This document shows positions 1 to 9,410 of a stretch of DNA of 64,000 nucleotides, in pieces. The DNA is taken from assembly GCF_003953935.1 (NCBI RefSeq), contig NZ_RXLQ01000013.1, positions 124,001-188,000 on the forward strand, written 5' to 3'. The translations under genes and the position numbers were made by a program. This DNA is from Massilia atriviolacea. Its GTDB lineage: Bacteria; Pseudomonadota; Gammaproteobacteria; Burkholderiales; Burkholderiaceae_D. The notes beneath the pieces are model-generated. The model saw nothing but the letters and a program-made list of their open reading frames with translations, had not been told where the DNA came from and searched no databases. How positions within the stretch are numbered: the first letter of the stretch is position 1; the number at the start of each line of letters is the position of its first letter.

Positions 1-1349
1 TGGCCTTTACGCTCGACCATGTGATCCAGACCCTGTCGACGGTGGTCGCGCCCAAGGCGGCCAGCAAGGACCTGGCGCTGGTGTTCGAGCTCGATCCGGC
101 GCTGCCGCAGGCGCTGCAGGGCGATCCGCTGCGCCTGGGCCAGGTGCTGATCAACTACACCCACAATGCGATCAAGTTTTCCGACAGCGGCAGCATCACG
201 ATCCGGATCGACAATATCGACGACCGCGCCGACGATTGCCTGCTGCGCTTCCAGGTGCGCGACAACGGCATCGGCCTGAGCGAAGAGCAGACGGCCAAGC
301 TGTTCCAGTCGTTCCAGCAGGCCGACACCTCGACCACGCGCGAGTACGGCGGCACCGGCCTGGGCCTGGCGATCTGCAAGCAGCTGGCGCAGCTGATGGG
401 GGGCGAGGTCGGCGTCGAGAGCCATCCGGGCAGCGGCAGCTGCTTCTGGTTCACCGCGCGCCTGGGCAAGCTCGATCCGGCCGGCGCCGGCGCGCACGAG
501 GGCGCGCCGGCGCCGCAGGCCGCCGCGCGCGCGCCCGGCCAGGAGGCGCTGCTGCGCGGCTCACGCATCCTGCTGGTCGAGGACAATACCTTCAACCAGC
601 AGATCGCCCTCGAAATGCTGGAGGAAGCCGGCTGCGTGGTGTGCCTGGCGCAGAACGGCCTGGAAGCGCTCGACCTGCTGGCCAAGGCCAGCTTCGACGT
701 GGTGCTGATGGATGTGCAGATGCCGGTCATGGACGGCTTGCAGGCCACGCGCCTGATCCGGCTCGACCCGCGCCTGGCCGGCCTGCGCGTGCTGGCCATG
801 ACGGCCACCGCCACCAGCGAGGACCGGGCGCGCTGCATGGAGGCGGGCATGGACGATTTCATCAGCAAGCCGATCCAGCCGGCGCTGCTGTGCGCGGCGG
901 TGGCGCGGGCCATGCCGGCGCGCGCGCCGGCCGCCCAGGCGCCCCAGGCCCTGCCGGCCCAGCCGGGCTTTCGCACGGTGGCCGGCGACCCGGAGGTGAT
1001 CGACCTGACGGTGCTGGCCAAGCTGCTCAGCTACAACCAGGACAAGGTGCGCAAGTTCGCCTTCAAGTTCCTGCAGACGACCCAGGATGGGTTCGAGGAG
1101 ATGGAAACGGCGCTGGCGGCCGGCGACATCGCGCGCGTGCGCGAGCTGGGCCACCGCATCAAGTCGTCGGCGCGCACGGTGGGCGCGATGGGCATGGGCG
1201 AACTGTGCCTGCGCCTGGAAAACCTGGCGCACGGCAGTCCGGCCAGCGAACGGGCCGAGGCCAAAGCACTGATCGCCCAGCTGTGGCCGCTGCTGGCGCG
1301 CATCACCGAGCAAATCATGCAGAACACCACATTTGCCAGCGACGCTTAA
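1..1349 (+). CDS. Hybrid sensor histidine kinase, C-terminal part (5' truncated by window)
   Basis: The reading frame is open from the first bases of the window, so the sensor part and the phospho-accepting His lie upstream. What remains starts at the end of a HisKA helix and runs into an HATPase domain with clear N, G1 and G2 boxes (NAIKFS, DNGIGLS, GGTGLGLAI). A receiver domain follows, with the ILLVEDN start, phospho-Asp in VLMDVQMPVMDG and the distal Lys in SKPI. The last ~100 residues form an Hpt domain with the phospho-His in GHRIKSSARTVGA. Such proteins relay phosphate His-Asp-His to a separate regulator. The receiver-only gene at 1469 follows on the same strand and is the obvious candidate partner, which is inference. 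Confidence 0.93.
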   Translation, partial: AFTLDHVIQTLSTVVAPKAASKDLALVFELDPALPQALQGDPLRLGQVLINYTHNAIKFSDSGSITIRIDNIDDRADDCLLRFQVRDNGIGLSEEQTAKLFQSFQQADTSTTREYGGTGLGLAICKQLAQLMGGEVGVESHPGSGSCFWFTARLGKLDPAGAGAHEGAPAPQAAARAPGQEALLRGSRILLVEDNTFNQQIALEMLEEAGCVVCLAQNGLEALDLLAKASFDVVLMDVQMPVMDGLQATRLIRLDPRLAGLRVLAMTATATSEDRARCMEAGMDDFISKPIQPALLCAAVARAMPARAPAAQAPQALPAQPGFRTVAGDPEVIDLTVLAKLLSYNQDKVRKFAFKFLQTTQDGFEEMETALAAGDIARVRELGHRIKSSARTVGAMGMGELCLRLENLAHGSPASERAEAKALIAQLWPLLARITEQIMQNTTFASDA

Positions 1350-1468
1350 AAAATACGCGCGCACGGCTGCCGTTCGGGGGCGACTTCCCTGATAATAGCG
1401 GCGCACACGCCGCAAAATGCCCTGCGGCGCGATGCCCATAACGAGAATAACAGCCGCTAAAGACAACC

Positions 1469-1951
1469 ATGGACGAGCTTGCCAAACAGGCCCCGCCGCC
1501 ACGCATCCGCGTGCTGCTGCTGGACGACGATCATTTCATGCTGGAATTGCTGACCGATATGCTGGCCGATCTCGGCGGCGCCACGGACGGCGCCCCCGCC
1601 TTCGAGGTGCGCACCGAGTCCGACGCGCGGCGCGCCCTGGCCGGGCTGGCGGCCGAGGCGCCGGCGCTGCTGATCTGCGACCTGTCGATGCCGGACATGG
1701 ATGGCATCGAGTTCATGCAGGCAGCCGCCGCGGCCGGTTTCGGCGGCGGCGTGATGCTGCTCTCGGGCATGGACAGCGGGGTGCGCAAGGCGGCCGAACG
1801 GCTGGCGCGGGCGCATGGCCTGAACGTGCTGGGCGCCTTCAAGAAGCCGATCAGCCCGCGCGAACTGCAGGCCGCGCTGGCCCCGCTGCTGGCCCCGGAC
1901 GGACCCGGGCACGAGAATTTGTACAATCTCTCTCCCCTTTCGGGAAAATAG
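1469..1951 (+). CDS. Stand-alone response regulator receiver domain protein
   Basis: A 160-residue protein with a single receiver fold. The acidic pocket is in LLLDDDHF near residue 17, the phospho-Asp in LLICDLSMPDMDGIEF near residue 73, and the conserved Lys in AFKKPISPREL near residue 130. There is no output domain: the C-terminus ends soon after the receiver. It could be a phosphorelay intermediate or act by protein contact. It lies 119 bp after the hybrid kinase and was probably transferred with it, although no regulatory site is evident between them. The first ATG of the frame is used. The direct partner cannot be determined from sequence. Confidence 0.88.
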   Translation: MDELAKQAPPPRIRVLLLDDDHFMLELLTDMLADLGGATDGAPAFEVRTESDARRALAGLAAEAPALLICDLSMPDMDGIEFMQAAAAAGFGGGVMLLSGMDSGVRKAAERLARAHGLNVLGAFKKPISPRELQAALAPLLAPDGPGHENLYNLSPLSGK

Positions 1952-2140
1952 GTTATTATTTCGGCTAAATCCCCGCCTGACACCCTCTGCCGCCCTTCCC
2001 TATATTGAATTTGCGCACACCGTCACCACCATAGTGTTGCAAGATAAAAAAGGAACTGGCTGGTGATAGCGATGGTCCCCGAAGCAGGGTCGGCTTATCC
2101 TCCAGGCGTTATTGACCCCCTACCTCATTTAGAGGAAAAC

Positions 2141-2467
2141 ATGAGCGAAAATATTAAATACATTAGCGATGCATCTTTCGAAGCGGACGTCCTCAAGTCG
2201 GACCGTCCGGTGCTGGTCGATTTCTGGGCCGAATGGTGCGGTCCATGCAAGCAAATCGCTCCGATCCTCGAAGAGATCAGCCAGGAATACGACGGCAAGG
2301 TCGTCATCGCCAAGATGGACGTCGACGCCAACCAGCAGGTTCCCGCCAAATTCGCCATCCGCGGCATTCCAACCCTGGTTCTGTTCAAGAACGGTGTTGA
2401 AGCGGCCCGCATGGTCGGCAACAATGGCAAGGGCAAGCTGACCGCTTTCCTGGACAGCAATATCTGA
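2141..2467 (+). CDS. trxA: Thioredoxin
   Basis: A 108-residue cytoplasmic thioredoxin, the usual family length. The redox motif WCGPCK is near residue 32, preceded by VDFWAEWC. The cis-Pro loop is in IRGIPTLVLF and the conserved C-terminal part is GKLTAFLDSNI. It reduces disulfides in cytoplasmic partners using electrons from thioredoxin reductase. The frame is open further upstream to a GTG at 2063, but the ATG at 2141 has an AGAGGA ribosome site and begins the normal family N-terminus. The gene precedes rho, a frequent arrangement in betaproteobacteria. Confidence 0.97.
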   Translation: MSENIKYISDASFEADVLKSDRPVLVDFWAEWCGPCKQIAPILEEISQEYDGKVVIAKMDVDANQQVPAKFAIRGIPTLVLFKNGVEAARMVGNNGKGKLTAFLDSNI

Positions 2468-2613
2468 ATAAGTAAGTACAACGTGACGTCGGCGCGCCCG
2501 CGCCGCCGTCTTGTCCGGCCGGGAAGCGCGCCGGCCTCGACCGACTTCTTCCCGGATGATTAACCCACGCAGTTCCCTCCCCTACCTTTACTTCCCGTCA
2601 CGGGACTCAACTC

Positions 2614-3876
2614 ATGCACTTATCTGAACTGAAGGCCATGCATGTCTCCGCACTATTGGAGATGGCGATTGGCCTCGATATCGACAACGCAGCCCGCCTG
2701 CGCAAACAGGAACTGATGTTCGCCATTCTCAAGAAGCGCGCGAAATCGGGCGAACAGATTTTTGGCGACGGCGCTCTCGAAGTGCTGCCGGACGGCTTCG
2801 GCTTCCTGCGCTCGCCCGACGCCAGCTACATGGCGTCCACCGACGATATCTATATCTCGCCTTCGCAGATCCGCCGATTCAACCTGCATACGGGCGATTC
2901 GATCGAAGGCGAAGTGCGCACCCCGAAGGACGGCGAGCGTTATTTCGCGCTGGTCAAGGTCGACAAGGTCAATGGCGAATCTCCGGAAGCGAGCAAGCAC
3001 CGCATTCTGTTCGAGAACCTGACCCCGCTGCACCCGAACGAGCCGCTGCGCCTCGAGCGCGAAATGAACGGCCAGGAAAACATCACCGGCCGCATCATCG
3101 ACCTGATCGCCCCGATCGGCAAGGGCCAGCGCGGCTTGCTGGTGGCTTCGCCGAAGTCGGGCAAGTCGGTGATTCTGCAGCACATCGCGCATGCGATCAC
3201 CGCCAACCATCCGGACTGCACCCTGATCGTGCTGCTGATCGACGAACGTCCTGAAGAAGTGACCGAAATGCAGCGCTCGGTGCGCGGCGAAGTGGTCGCC
3301 TCGACCTTCGACGAGCCGGCGACGCGCCACGTGCAAGTGGCCGAGATGGTGCTCGAAAAGGCCAAGCGCCTGGTCGAAATGAAAAAAGACGTGATCATCC
3401 TGCTGGACTCGATCACCCGCCTGGCGCGCGCCTACAATACCGTGATCCCGGCCTCGGGCAAGGTCCTGACCGGCGGCGTGGACGCCAACGCGCTGCAGCG
3501 TCCGAAGCGTTTCTTCGGTGCGGCCCGGAATATCGAAGAAGGCGGCTCGCTGACCATCATCGCCACCGCCCTGATCGAAACCGGTTCGCGCATGGATGAC
3601 GTGATCTACGAGGAATTCAAGGGCACCGGCAACATGGAAGTCCACCTCGAGCGCCGCCTGGCCGAGAAGCGCGTCTACCCTGCGATCAACCTGAACAAAT
3701 CGGGCACGCGCCGCGAAGAGTTGCTGATCAAGGCCGACCAGCTGCAGAAGATCTGGATCCTGCGCAAGCTGCTGTACTCGATGGACGAGATCGAAGCGAT
3801 GGAGTTCATCCTCGACAAGATGAAGGCCACGAAGAACAACAATGAGTTCTTCGACATGATGCGCCGCGGCGGGTAA
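2614..3876 (+). CDS. rho: Transcription termination factor Rho
   Basis: A 420-residue hexameric RNA-dependent ATPase that ends transcripts. In order: an N-terminal helical Rho_N domain (starts [18 protein letters not shown]), a cold-shock-like primary RNA-binding domain (GFGFLRSP, residues ~50-120), and a RecA-type ATPase. The ATPase has Walker A ASPKSGKS, Walker [17 protein letters not shown] and the secondary RNA-binding Q/R loop region around [13 protein letters not shown]. Length and motifs are typical. A strong intrinsic terminator follows immediately. The gene lies downstream of trxA with a 146-bp gap that holds GC-rich inverted sequence but no clear terminator. Confidence 0.98.
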   Translation: MHLSELKAMHVSALLEMAIGLDIDNAARLRKQELMFAILKKRAKSGEQIFGDGALEVLPDGFGFLRSPDASYMASTDDIYISPSQIRRFNLHTGDSIEGEVRTPKDGERYFALVKVDKVNGESPEASKHRILFENLTPLHPNEPLRLEREMNGQENITGRIIDLIAPIGKGQRGLLVASPKSGKSVILQHIAHAITANHPDCTLIVLLIDERPEEVTEMQRSVRGEVVASTFDEPATRHVQVAEMVLEKAKRLVEMKKDVIILLDSITRLARAYNTVIPASGKVLTGGVDANALQRPKRFFGAARNIEEGGSLTIIATALIETGSRMDDVIYEEFKGTGNMEVHLERRLAEKRVYPAINLNKSGTRREELLIKADQLQKIWILRKLLYSMDEIEAMEFILDKMKATKNNNEFFDMMRRGG

Positions 3877-3898
3877 GCCCGTTCGACGCATCGACAGG

Positions 3899-3924
3899 AG
3901 GACAGCCGCGGCTGTCCTTTTTTA
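3899..3924 (+). terminator. Rho-independent terminator after rho
   Basis: GGACAGCC-GC-GGCTGTCC, a perfect 8-bp stem, is followed by TTTTTT. It sits 22 bp after the rho stop codon. Confidence 0.9.
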
Positions 3925-3937
3925 TCAAGCCAACACC

Positions 3938-4163
3938 GGGGTCAGACCCCGGTTTTTCCCTTGGGGGTCTGACCCCGGTGTTGGCTTGGGGGTCTGACCC
4001 CGGTGTTGGCTTGGTGTTGGCTTGGGGTCAGACCCCGGTTTTTCCCTTGGGGGTCTGACCCCGGTGTTGGCTTGGTGTTGGCTCACACACCGGGGTCAGA
4101 CCCCTAACAGAAAAACCGGGGTCTGACCCCTCCCCCCTAACAGAAAAACCGGGGTCTGACCCC
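3938..4163. repeat. Cluster of eight GGGGTCWGACCCC palindromes
   Basis: The 13-base palindrome GGGGTC(A/T)GACCCC occurs at 3938, 3964, 3989, 4024, 4050, 4092, 4118 and 4151. The copies are joined by two kinds of spacer: CGGTGTTGGCTTGG-like and TAACAGAAAAACC-like. Copies with central A or T are the same palindrome read from opposite strands. The block fills most of the 417-bp gap between rho and rpmE2. No protein-coding signal is credible in it; the short reverse ORF across it only reflects the repeats. The pattern resembles REP-type intergenic repeats moved in trans by RAYT-family transposases. That link is inference, as no transposase is in the window. Confidence 0.9.
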
Positions 4164-4182
4164 TCCCAGGCTAAAACCGATG

Positions 4183-4188
4183 TATAAT
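4183..4188 (+). promoter_or_regulatory. Candidate -10 element for rpmE2
   Basis: A perfect TATAAT lies ~105 bp before the rpmE2 start and just 19 bp after the last palindrome. No good -35 hexamer is found at 16-18 bp; the position where it would lie is in repeat sequence. The long leader that would result has no obvious riboswitch. Confidence 0.45.
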
Positions 4189-4293
4189 CGCCGGTTGCAG
4201 TATTTAACCCCTGGCAAGTGAGCGGCAATCGGGTCACGAGGCAAGACGACCGACGAAGTGCAGTTTGGCTACCAAACTAACCGAGGCAAGACC

Positions 4294-4563
4294 ATGCGTA
4301 AAGATATCCATCCAGAATACCGCGACGTTGTTTTCCACGACCTGTCGTGCGATTTCAAATTCGTTACCCGTTCGACCATCCAGACCCGCGAAAAAATCAC
4401 CCACGAAGGCGCAGAATACCCTCTGGTGAAGATCGAGGTCTCGGCTGAATCGCACCCGTTCTACACCGGCAAGCACAAAATCGTCGACACCGCCGGCCGC
4501 GTCGAGAAGTTCCGTCAGAAATTTGGCGCCGTCGGCTCCAAAACCGCAGTTGCAAACGGCTAA
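4294..4563 (+). CDS. rpmE2: 50S ribosomal protein L31, type B
   Basis: An 89-residue type B L31, a large-subunit ribosomal protein. It starts [16 protein letters not shown] and contains FVTRSTIQT and the C-terminal [20 protein letters not shown] block. The zinc-binding CxxC pair of type A L31 is absent; only one Cys is present, in DLSCDF. Type B forms often replace the zinc protein under zinc limitation, but no Zur-like operator could be recognised here. The frame extends upstream to a GTG at 4258, but the family N-terminus begins at the ATG at 4294. A terminator follows. Confidence 0.96.
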   Translation: MRKDIHPEYRDVVFHDLSCDFKFVTRSTIQTREKITHEGAEYPLVKIEVSAESHPFYTGKHKIVDTAGRVEKFRQKFGAVGSKTAVANG

Positions 4564-4582
4564 GTTTTTGCCTTGCACTCCT

Positions 4583-4610
4583 AAAAAGCAGCCCCGGCTG
4601 CTTTTTTTTC
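4583..4610 (+). terminator. Rho-independent terminator after rpmE2
   Basis: AAAAAGCAGCC-CC-GGCTGCTTTTTTTT forms a short GC stem extended by A:T pairs and followed by a run of T. It lies 20 bp after the stop codon. Confidence 0.9.
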
Positions 4611-4639
4611 GTTGATACTACGTCTTTTCGCCACGCCCG

Positions 4640-6376
4640 ATGCCCCCGTTATCGATGAAACCCGTCCGTCTTTCCGCCGCCGCCACCCTGGCCCTGCCGC
4701 GCTGGGCCCTGTTCGCGCTGGGCCTGCTGTACATCCTGCCCGGCCTGATCGGGCGTGCCGACTGGAAGGATGACGCCGGCAGTTTCGGCATCATGTGGAC
4801 CATGGCGCACGGCGCATGGGCCGACTGGCTGCTGCCCAATATCGCCGGCATGCGCGTGCCCGACGACGGCCCGCTGGCCTTCTGGTTCGGCGCCCTGTGC
4901 ATACGCCTGTTCGGCTGGCTGATGGGCGACATGATGGCGGCGCGCATGTCGACCATCGCCATCTTCGTGGCCGCCACCGCCTCGGTCTGGTGGACCGCCT
5001 TCCACCTGGGACGGCGCCAGGATGCGCAGCCGCTGCGCCTGGCCTTCGGCGGCCAGCCCGAGCCGGACGATTACGGCCGCACCCTGGCCGACACCGCCGC
5101 CCTGATCTACCTCGGCTGCCTGGGTTTGCTGATGTTCAGCCACGAAACCCTGGCCGTCACCCTGCAGGGCGGCCTGGTCGCTTACTTCCTGTACCGCGCG
5201 GTGCGCTACGTGGAAGCGCAGACGCTGCGCAATGCGGTGCTGATCGGCCTGTCGCTGGGGGCGCTGGTGCTCACGCGCGGCCTCCTGACCCCGCTCACCC
5301 TGCTGCTGGCCCTGTTCGCGTGCACGCGCTTCCTGTCGGTGCCGGTCGCGCCGGTCCTGCGCCACCTGGGCCTGGCCGTGCTGACGGCGCTGGCCATCTC
5401 CCTGATCTGGGTGCTGCCGGCCGTGCTGATGCAGCCGTACGGGCTCAATCCGGTCGCCGGCTGGCTGGCCTGGACCGCGAACCAGATCGGCTTGCCGAGC
5501 TGGATTTCGATCAAGACGTTCTTCCGGGTCGGCATCTGGTTCTTCTGGCCGGCCTGGCCGTTCGCCGGCTGGGCCATTTACGCCTGGCGCCGCCAGGACC
5601 ACCTGCTGCACATCGTGCTGCCGCTGTTTTTCGTCGGCGCGCTGACCCTGCTGATCCTGTGCGATCCGCTGCCGGAAAACGGCGACCTGCTCAAGCTGCT
5701 GCCGCCGCTGGCCATCATGGCCGCGTTCGGGCTGCCGACCATGAAGCGCGGCGCCATCAACGCCATCGACTGGTTCTCGGTGATGGTGCTGACCATGCTG
5801 GGCGCGATCGTGTGGCTGTTCTGGATCGCCAAGCTGACCGGCTGGCCGGCGCAGCTGGCCAAGAACGCGCTCAAGCTGCTGCCGGGCTTCCGGCCGGAAG
5901 TCGAGGTATTGGCCTTCGTGGTGGCGCTGGGCGCGACCATCGGCTGGATCGCCCTGGTCCACTGGCGCATCTCGCGCCAGCCGGCCGTGCTGTGGCGCGC
6001 GGTGGTGCTGTCCTCGGGCGGCCTGATTCTGCTGTGGGTGCTGCTCATGACCCTGTTCCTGCCCGACTTCAATTACAGCAAGAGCTACGCGGTGGTGGCG
6101 CGCCAGATCGCCAGTTCGCTGCCGGAGGGCACGGGCTGCATCAATTCGAACGTGGGGGCGCCGCAGCGCGCCTCGCTGGCCTTCTACGGCAAGCTGCCGT
6201 TCGACCACATCGGCGCCGGCAAGTGCGACCTGATCCTGCTGCAGGACAGCGTGAAGGTGCACGACGAGCGCGAACTGGCCAAGCCGCCGCCGGGCGCCGA
6301 GTGGCGCCTGCTGTGGGAAGGCCGGCGCGCCGCCGACCGCGACGAGCGTTTCCGCCTGTACCAGCGCGCGCCCTGA
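4640..6376 (+). CDS. GT39/ArnT-type membrane glycosyltransferase
   Basis: A 578-residue polytopic inner-membrane protein with roughly a dozen hydrophobic segments. The first is followed by an acidic periplasmic loop, DWKDDAGSFG, which matches the catalytic loop of PMT/ArnT-like transferases that use polyprenyl-phosphate sugars. The hydrophilic C-terminal ~90 residues form a periplasmic domain. The acceptor cannot be read from sequence. An in-frame ATG at 4655 is an alternative start. It stands alone between rpmE2 and a convergent LysR gene. Confidence 0.8.
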   Translation: MPPLSMKPVRLSAAATLALPRWALFALGLLYILPGLIGRADWKDDAGSFGIMWTMAHGAWADWLLPNIAGMRVPDDGPLAFWFGALCIRLFGWLMGDMMAARMSTIAIFVAATASVWWTAFHLGRRQDAQPLRLAFGGQPEPDDYGRTLADTAALIYLGCLGLLMFSHETLAVTLQGGLVAYFLYRAVRYVEAQTLRNAVLIGLSLGALVLTRGLLTPLTLLLALFACTRFLSVPVAPVLRHLGLAVLTALAISLIWVLPAVLMQPYGLNPVAGWLAWTANQIGLPSWISIKTFFRVGIWFFWPAWPFAGWAIYAWRRQDHLLHIVLPLFFVGALTLLILCDPLPENGDLLKLLPPLAIMAAFGLPTMKRGAINAIDWFSVMVLTMLGAIVWLFWIAKLTGWPAQLAKNALKLLPGFRPEVEVLAFVVALGATIGWIALVHWRISRQPAVLWRAVVLSSGGLILLWVLLMTLFLPDFNYSKSYAVVARQIASSLPEGTGCINSNVGAPQRASLAFYGKLPFDHIGAGKCDLILLQDSVKVHDERELAKPPPGAEWRLLWEGRRAADRDERFRLYQRAP

Positions 6377-6397
6377 TTGCGGGCGCCGCCGGGCCGT

Positions 6398-7288
6398 TCA
6401 GGCGGCAGCGGCGAATACCTCGGCCAGCCATCCGGCAAAGGCGCGCACGCGCGGCGACAGGTGCCGGTTGTGCGGATACAGCACGCTGACCGGCATCGGG
6501 CGCGGCGCCATGTGCGGCAAGACCAGCTTGAGCGTCCCGTCGGCCAGGTGCTGCGCCACCCCATAGCGCGGCACCTGCACCAGCCCCAGGCCCGCCAGGC
6601 AGGCGCCCTTGTACATCTCCGCCCCCGTCACCGATACCTGCGCCGCCAGGCCGACCGCCTGCGCGCCGCCGTCCACGGTGAAGTCGAACGGGTAGGGCTT
6701 GCCGCTCACGGTGGACAGGAAATCGACCGCCTTGTGTGTGGCGAGGTCGGCCAGGGTGCGCGGCTCGCCGTGGCGCGCCAGATAGGCGGGACTGGCCACC
6801 GTGACCTGTTCCAGCAGGGCCACGCGGCGCGCGACCATGCTCGAATCCTGCAGCTCGCCCGCGCGCAGCACGCAATCGACGCCTTCGCGCACCAGGTCGA
6901 CCAGGCGGTCGCCTTCGCCGACCTGCAGGGCGATGTCGGGGTAGCGCTGAAAAAAATCGGGCAGCGCGGGCAGCACGAAGTGGCGCGCCAGGGTGGGCTG
7001 CAGGTCGACCCGCAGCAGGCCGCCGGGCACGGCGCTGCGGAAGGCGCCTTCGGCTTCCTCCATGTCGGCCAGCAGCCGCAGGCAACGCTGGTAGTGCGCC
7101 GCGCCGTCGAGCGTGGGCGCGACCTGGCGCGTGGTGCGCTCCAGCAGGCGCGTGCCGAGGCGCGCTTCGAGGCGCTGCAGCGCATTGGTGACGGTCGCAC
7201 GCGGCAGCTGCAGGTCGTCGGCGGCCGCCGTGAAACTGCGCCGCTCCAGGATGCGCACGAAGATCCGCATGTCGTCGAAACGGTCCAT
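6398..7288 (-). CDS. LysR-family transcriptional regulator
   Basis: 296 residues. The N-terminal winged helix-turn-helix starts MDRFDDMRIFVRILERRSFT and has the recognition-helix region LPRATVTNALQRLEARLGTRLLERTTR. The effector-binding domain of the CrgA/AaeR-like subgroup follows. It is transcribed divergently from the SDR gene at 7397 with a 108-bp gap, the standard layout in which a LysR protein controls its neighbour. Regulation of that SDR gene and self-repression are therefore likely but inferred. No clean T-N11-A operator could be picked out with certainty. Confidence 0.92.
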   Translation of the reverse strand: MDRFDDMRIFVRILERRSFTAAADDLQLPRATVTNALQRLEARLGTRLLERTTRQVAPTLDGAAHYQRCLRLLADMEEAEGAFRSAVPGGLLRVDLQPTLARHFVLPALPDFFQRYPDIALQVGEGDRLVDLVREGVDCVLRAGELQDSSMVARRVALLEQVTVASPAYLARHGEPRTLADLATHKAVDFLSTVSGKPYPFDFTVDGGAQAVGLAAQVSVTGAEMYKGACLAGLGLVQVPRYGVAQHLADGTLKLVLPHMAPRPMPVSVLYPHNRHLSPRVRAFAGWLAEVFAAAA

Positions 7289-7396
7289 CTGCCCCTCATT
7301 GTTGTAGCCGGTCGAATAGTCATGCCAATCTTACCCTGATTATCCGGCGCAGCAAGGCGGGCATCATGCAACTACCTGACCACTACGGAGAACAGC

Positions 7397-8140
7397 ATGA
7401 ACAAGACAGAGCACACCAGAGTCGCGATCGTCACCGGCGCGTCGCGCGGCATCGGCGCGCAGATCGCCCGCCGCCTGGCCGGCGACGGCATTGCGCTCGC
7501 CCTCAACTATGTCAGCCAGGCCGGCGAGGCGGCGGCGCTGGTGGCGGCCCTGCGGGCGCAAGGCGCGCGCGCGCTCGCGGTGCAGGGCGATGTCTCGGTG
7601 GCGGCGGACGCGCGCCGCATTTTCGAGGAAACCGAGCAGGCTTTCGGGATGGCCGACATCCTGGTCAACAACGCCGGCATCATGACGCCGACGCCGCTCG
7701 CCGACGCCAGCGACGCCCAGTTCGAACGCCACTTCGCGGTCAATACCAGAGGCACCTTCAACATGCTGCGCGAAGCGGGACAGCGCCTGCGCCAGGGTGG
7801 CCGCATCATCAATTTTTCGACCACGGCGCTGGCGCTCGACATGCCCGGATACGCGCTCTACAACGGCAGCAAGGCGGCGGTGGAAGCCTTTACGCGCGTC
7901 TTCGCCAAGGAGTTGCGCGGACGCGGCATCACGGTCAACGCGGTCGCGCCGGGACCGGTGGCGACCGCATTGTTCCTGGACGGGAAGAGCGAGGAACTGG
8001 TGGCGCAGCTGGCCGCCATGGCGCCGCTCGGGCGCCTCGGCCAGCCGGACGATATCGCCAGGGTAGTCAGCTTCCTGGCCGGACCGGATGGCGGCTGGGT
8101 CAACGGCCAGGTGCTGCGCGCCAACGGCGGCGTGGCGTAG
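7397..8140 (+). CDS. SDR-family NAD(P)-dependent oxidoreductase
   Basis: A 247-residue classical short-chain dehydrogenase. It has the Rossmann motif TGASRGIGAQIA (residues ~13-24), NNAG near residue 91, catalytic Ser in INFSTT, and Tyr/Lys in YALYNGSKAAVE. The PGPVAT segment is also classical. After the first beta strand the residues NYVSQAG suggest an NADP(H) preference. The closest functional types are 3-oxoacyl-ACP reductase-like or sugar/xenobiotic reductases; the substrate is unknown. It is divergent from the LysR gene, which probably regulates it. Confidence 0.92.
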   Translation: MNKTEHTRVAIVTGASRGIGAQIARRLAGDGIALALNYVSQAGEAAALVAALRAQGARALAVQGDVSVAADARRIFEETEQAFGMADILVNNAGIMTPTPLADASDAQFERHFAVNTRGTFNMLREAGQRLRQGGRIINFSTTALALDMPGYALYNGSKAAVEAFTRVFAKELRGRGITVNAVAPGPVATALFLDGKSEELVAQLAAMAPLGRLGQPDDIARVVSFLAGPDGGWVNGQVLRANGGVA

Positions 8141-8154
8141 GCGTGCGCGCGCAC

Positions 8155-9231
8155 TTAGCCGGTGCAGCGCCGCATCAGCCACTCGACCGGTCCCAGCGCG
8201 AAGCGCCGGCGCCACAGGTGCGCGCACACGATGGCGGCGGCCGAGAAGATCAGCGCACTGCCGACCGCGAAGGCGAGCGTGCGCCCGCCCAGAAGGCCCA
8301 AGGCGTCGAGCACGCCCATGCCGATGACGACGTGGGCGATGTAGAGCGTGAGCGCGAGCTGGCCGGTGTGCAGCAGCGGCGCCAGCGCCCGCGCACCGTC
8401 CCAGCGCTGGCCGATCCAGACGCAGGCCGCGATCACCGCCATGGCGTCGCCGGCGGCGGCGATCCAGTACAGCGGCAGCGGCGGCAGCGGGCCGGAGGAC
8501 CACAGGTGCTGCCAGACGCCGCTGCCCGGCGCGGCAAACAGGGCGCCGATCGCCATCGCCGATTCGGCCGCGATGCCCGTCACCAGGCCGCCGATGAAGA
8601 TCCGGTACAGCGCGGTCGGCGAGCGCATGTCGGCGCGGCCGGCCGCCATTCCCAGCAACAGGAAGCCGGCCCACGGGAACACCGGATGAAAGCCGTTGAA
8701 GAACAGGTTGCGCACGAAGCCGGCCGGGGTCCAGAAGCCGGCGTAGGCCAGGGTCTCCCAGTTCCAGCCGGCGCCGTAGTCGAGGATTGCGGCCAGCAGG
8801 ACGAAGCCGGCCATCATGGCGACAGCGGCGGCGAGCAGGACGCCGCTGCGCCACGACAGCGCCAGCGCGCCGATGACCATGTAGGCGCCGTAGTAATGGA
8901 GGATGTCGGCCGGCCAGACCTGCAGGTACAGCAGGCCGGCGACGAACAGGAAGGCGGCGCGTTTCAGGATGCCCCTGCGCTCGGCGCGCAAGGCGGCCAC
9001 GTCGCCCGATTCGCGCGCGCGCTTCGACAGCAGCGACAGGCCGATGCCGGCCAGGACCACGAACAGGGCCGAGGCACGGCCGTCGAGCGCGTCGAAGATC
9101 GCCAGCCACCATGGCGCGCCGGGCCCGCTCGCGTGCATGACGACTTTGAAATTGACGATCACCATGCCGATCACGGCAAGTGCCCGGGCCAGGTCGAAGC
9201 CGGCGATGCGTTGTTTCATGGTGGACCACAT
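8155..9231 (-). CDS. DUF418-family (YeiB-like) membrane protein
   Basis: 358 residues, with about ten hydrophobic segments. The N-terminus (RIAGFDLARALAVIGMVIVN) and LDGRASALFVVLAGIGLSLL match the acyltransferase-like N-terminal half of DUF418/HGSNAT-related proteins. The C-terminal GPVEWLMRRCTG matches the usual DUF418 ending. The role is not established for the family; membrane acyl transfer is the common guess. An ATG 12 bp inside the frame (MKQRIAG) is an equally good start, and neither has a strong ribosome site. It converges on the SDR gene with 14 bp between stops. Confidence 0.82.
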   Translation of the reverse strand: MWSTMKQRIAGFDLARALAVIGMVIVNFKVVMHASGPGAPWWLAIFDALDGRASALFVVLAGIGLSLLSKRARESGDVAALRAERRGILKRAAFLFVAGLLYLQVWPADILHYYGAYMVIGALALSWRSGVLLAAAVAMMAGFVLLAAILDYGAGWNWETLAYAGFWTPAGFVRNLFFNGFHPVFPWAGFLLLGMAAGRADMRSPTALYRIFIGGLVTGIAAESAMAIGALFAAPGSGVWQHLWSSGPLPPLPLYWIAAAGDAMAVIAACVWIGQRWDGARALAPLLHTGQLALTLYIAHVVIGMGVLDALGLLGGRTLAFAVGSALIFSAAAIVCAHLWRRRFALGPVEWLMRRCTG

Positions 9232-9410
9232 TGAAAAAAACGCAATGTAGCACGCGGCCTGGCGGGTAGGGGAAACGCCGTTTCGATCAGCAAGACTTAT
9301 GCATCCCTCGTCTATTTTCCCGGACCCCGTTCAAGCAACCTGGTCCGGAACGATGCGACGCCGTCCGCAGCCGCAGCGCATGCCGGCCGCACCGCCAGCG
9401 CGCGAAAAAT

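Noticed and set aside
3938-4163. CRISPR array
   Set aside because: Repeats are palindromic, closely packed (~26-42 bp) with repeated spacers, and no cas gene is nearby.
4028-4237. A 69-codon reverse frame across the palindromes
   Set aside because: The translation is just the repeat read as a peptide (GSDPGFSVRG units), with no ribosome site.
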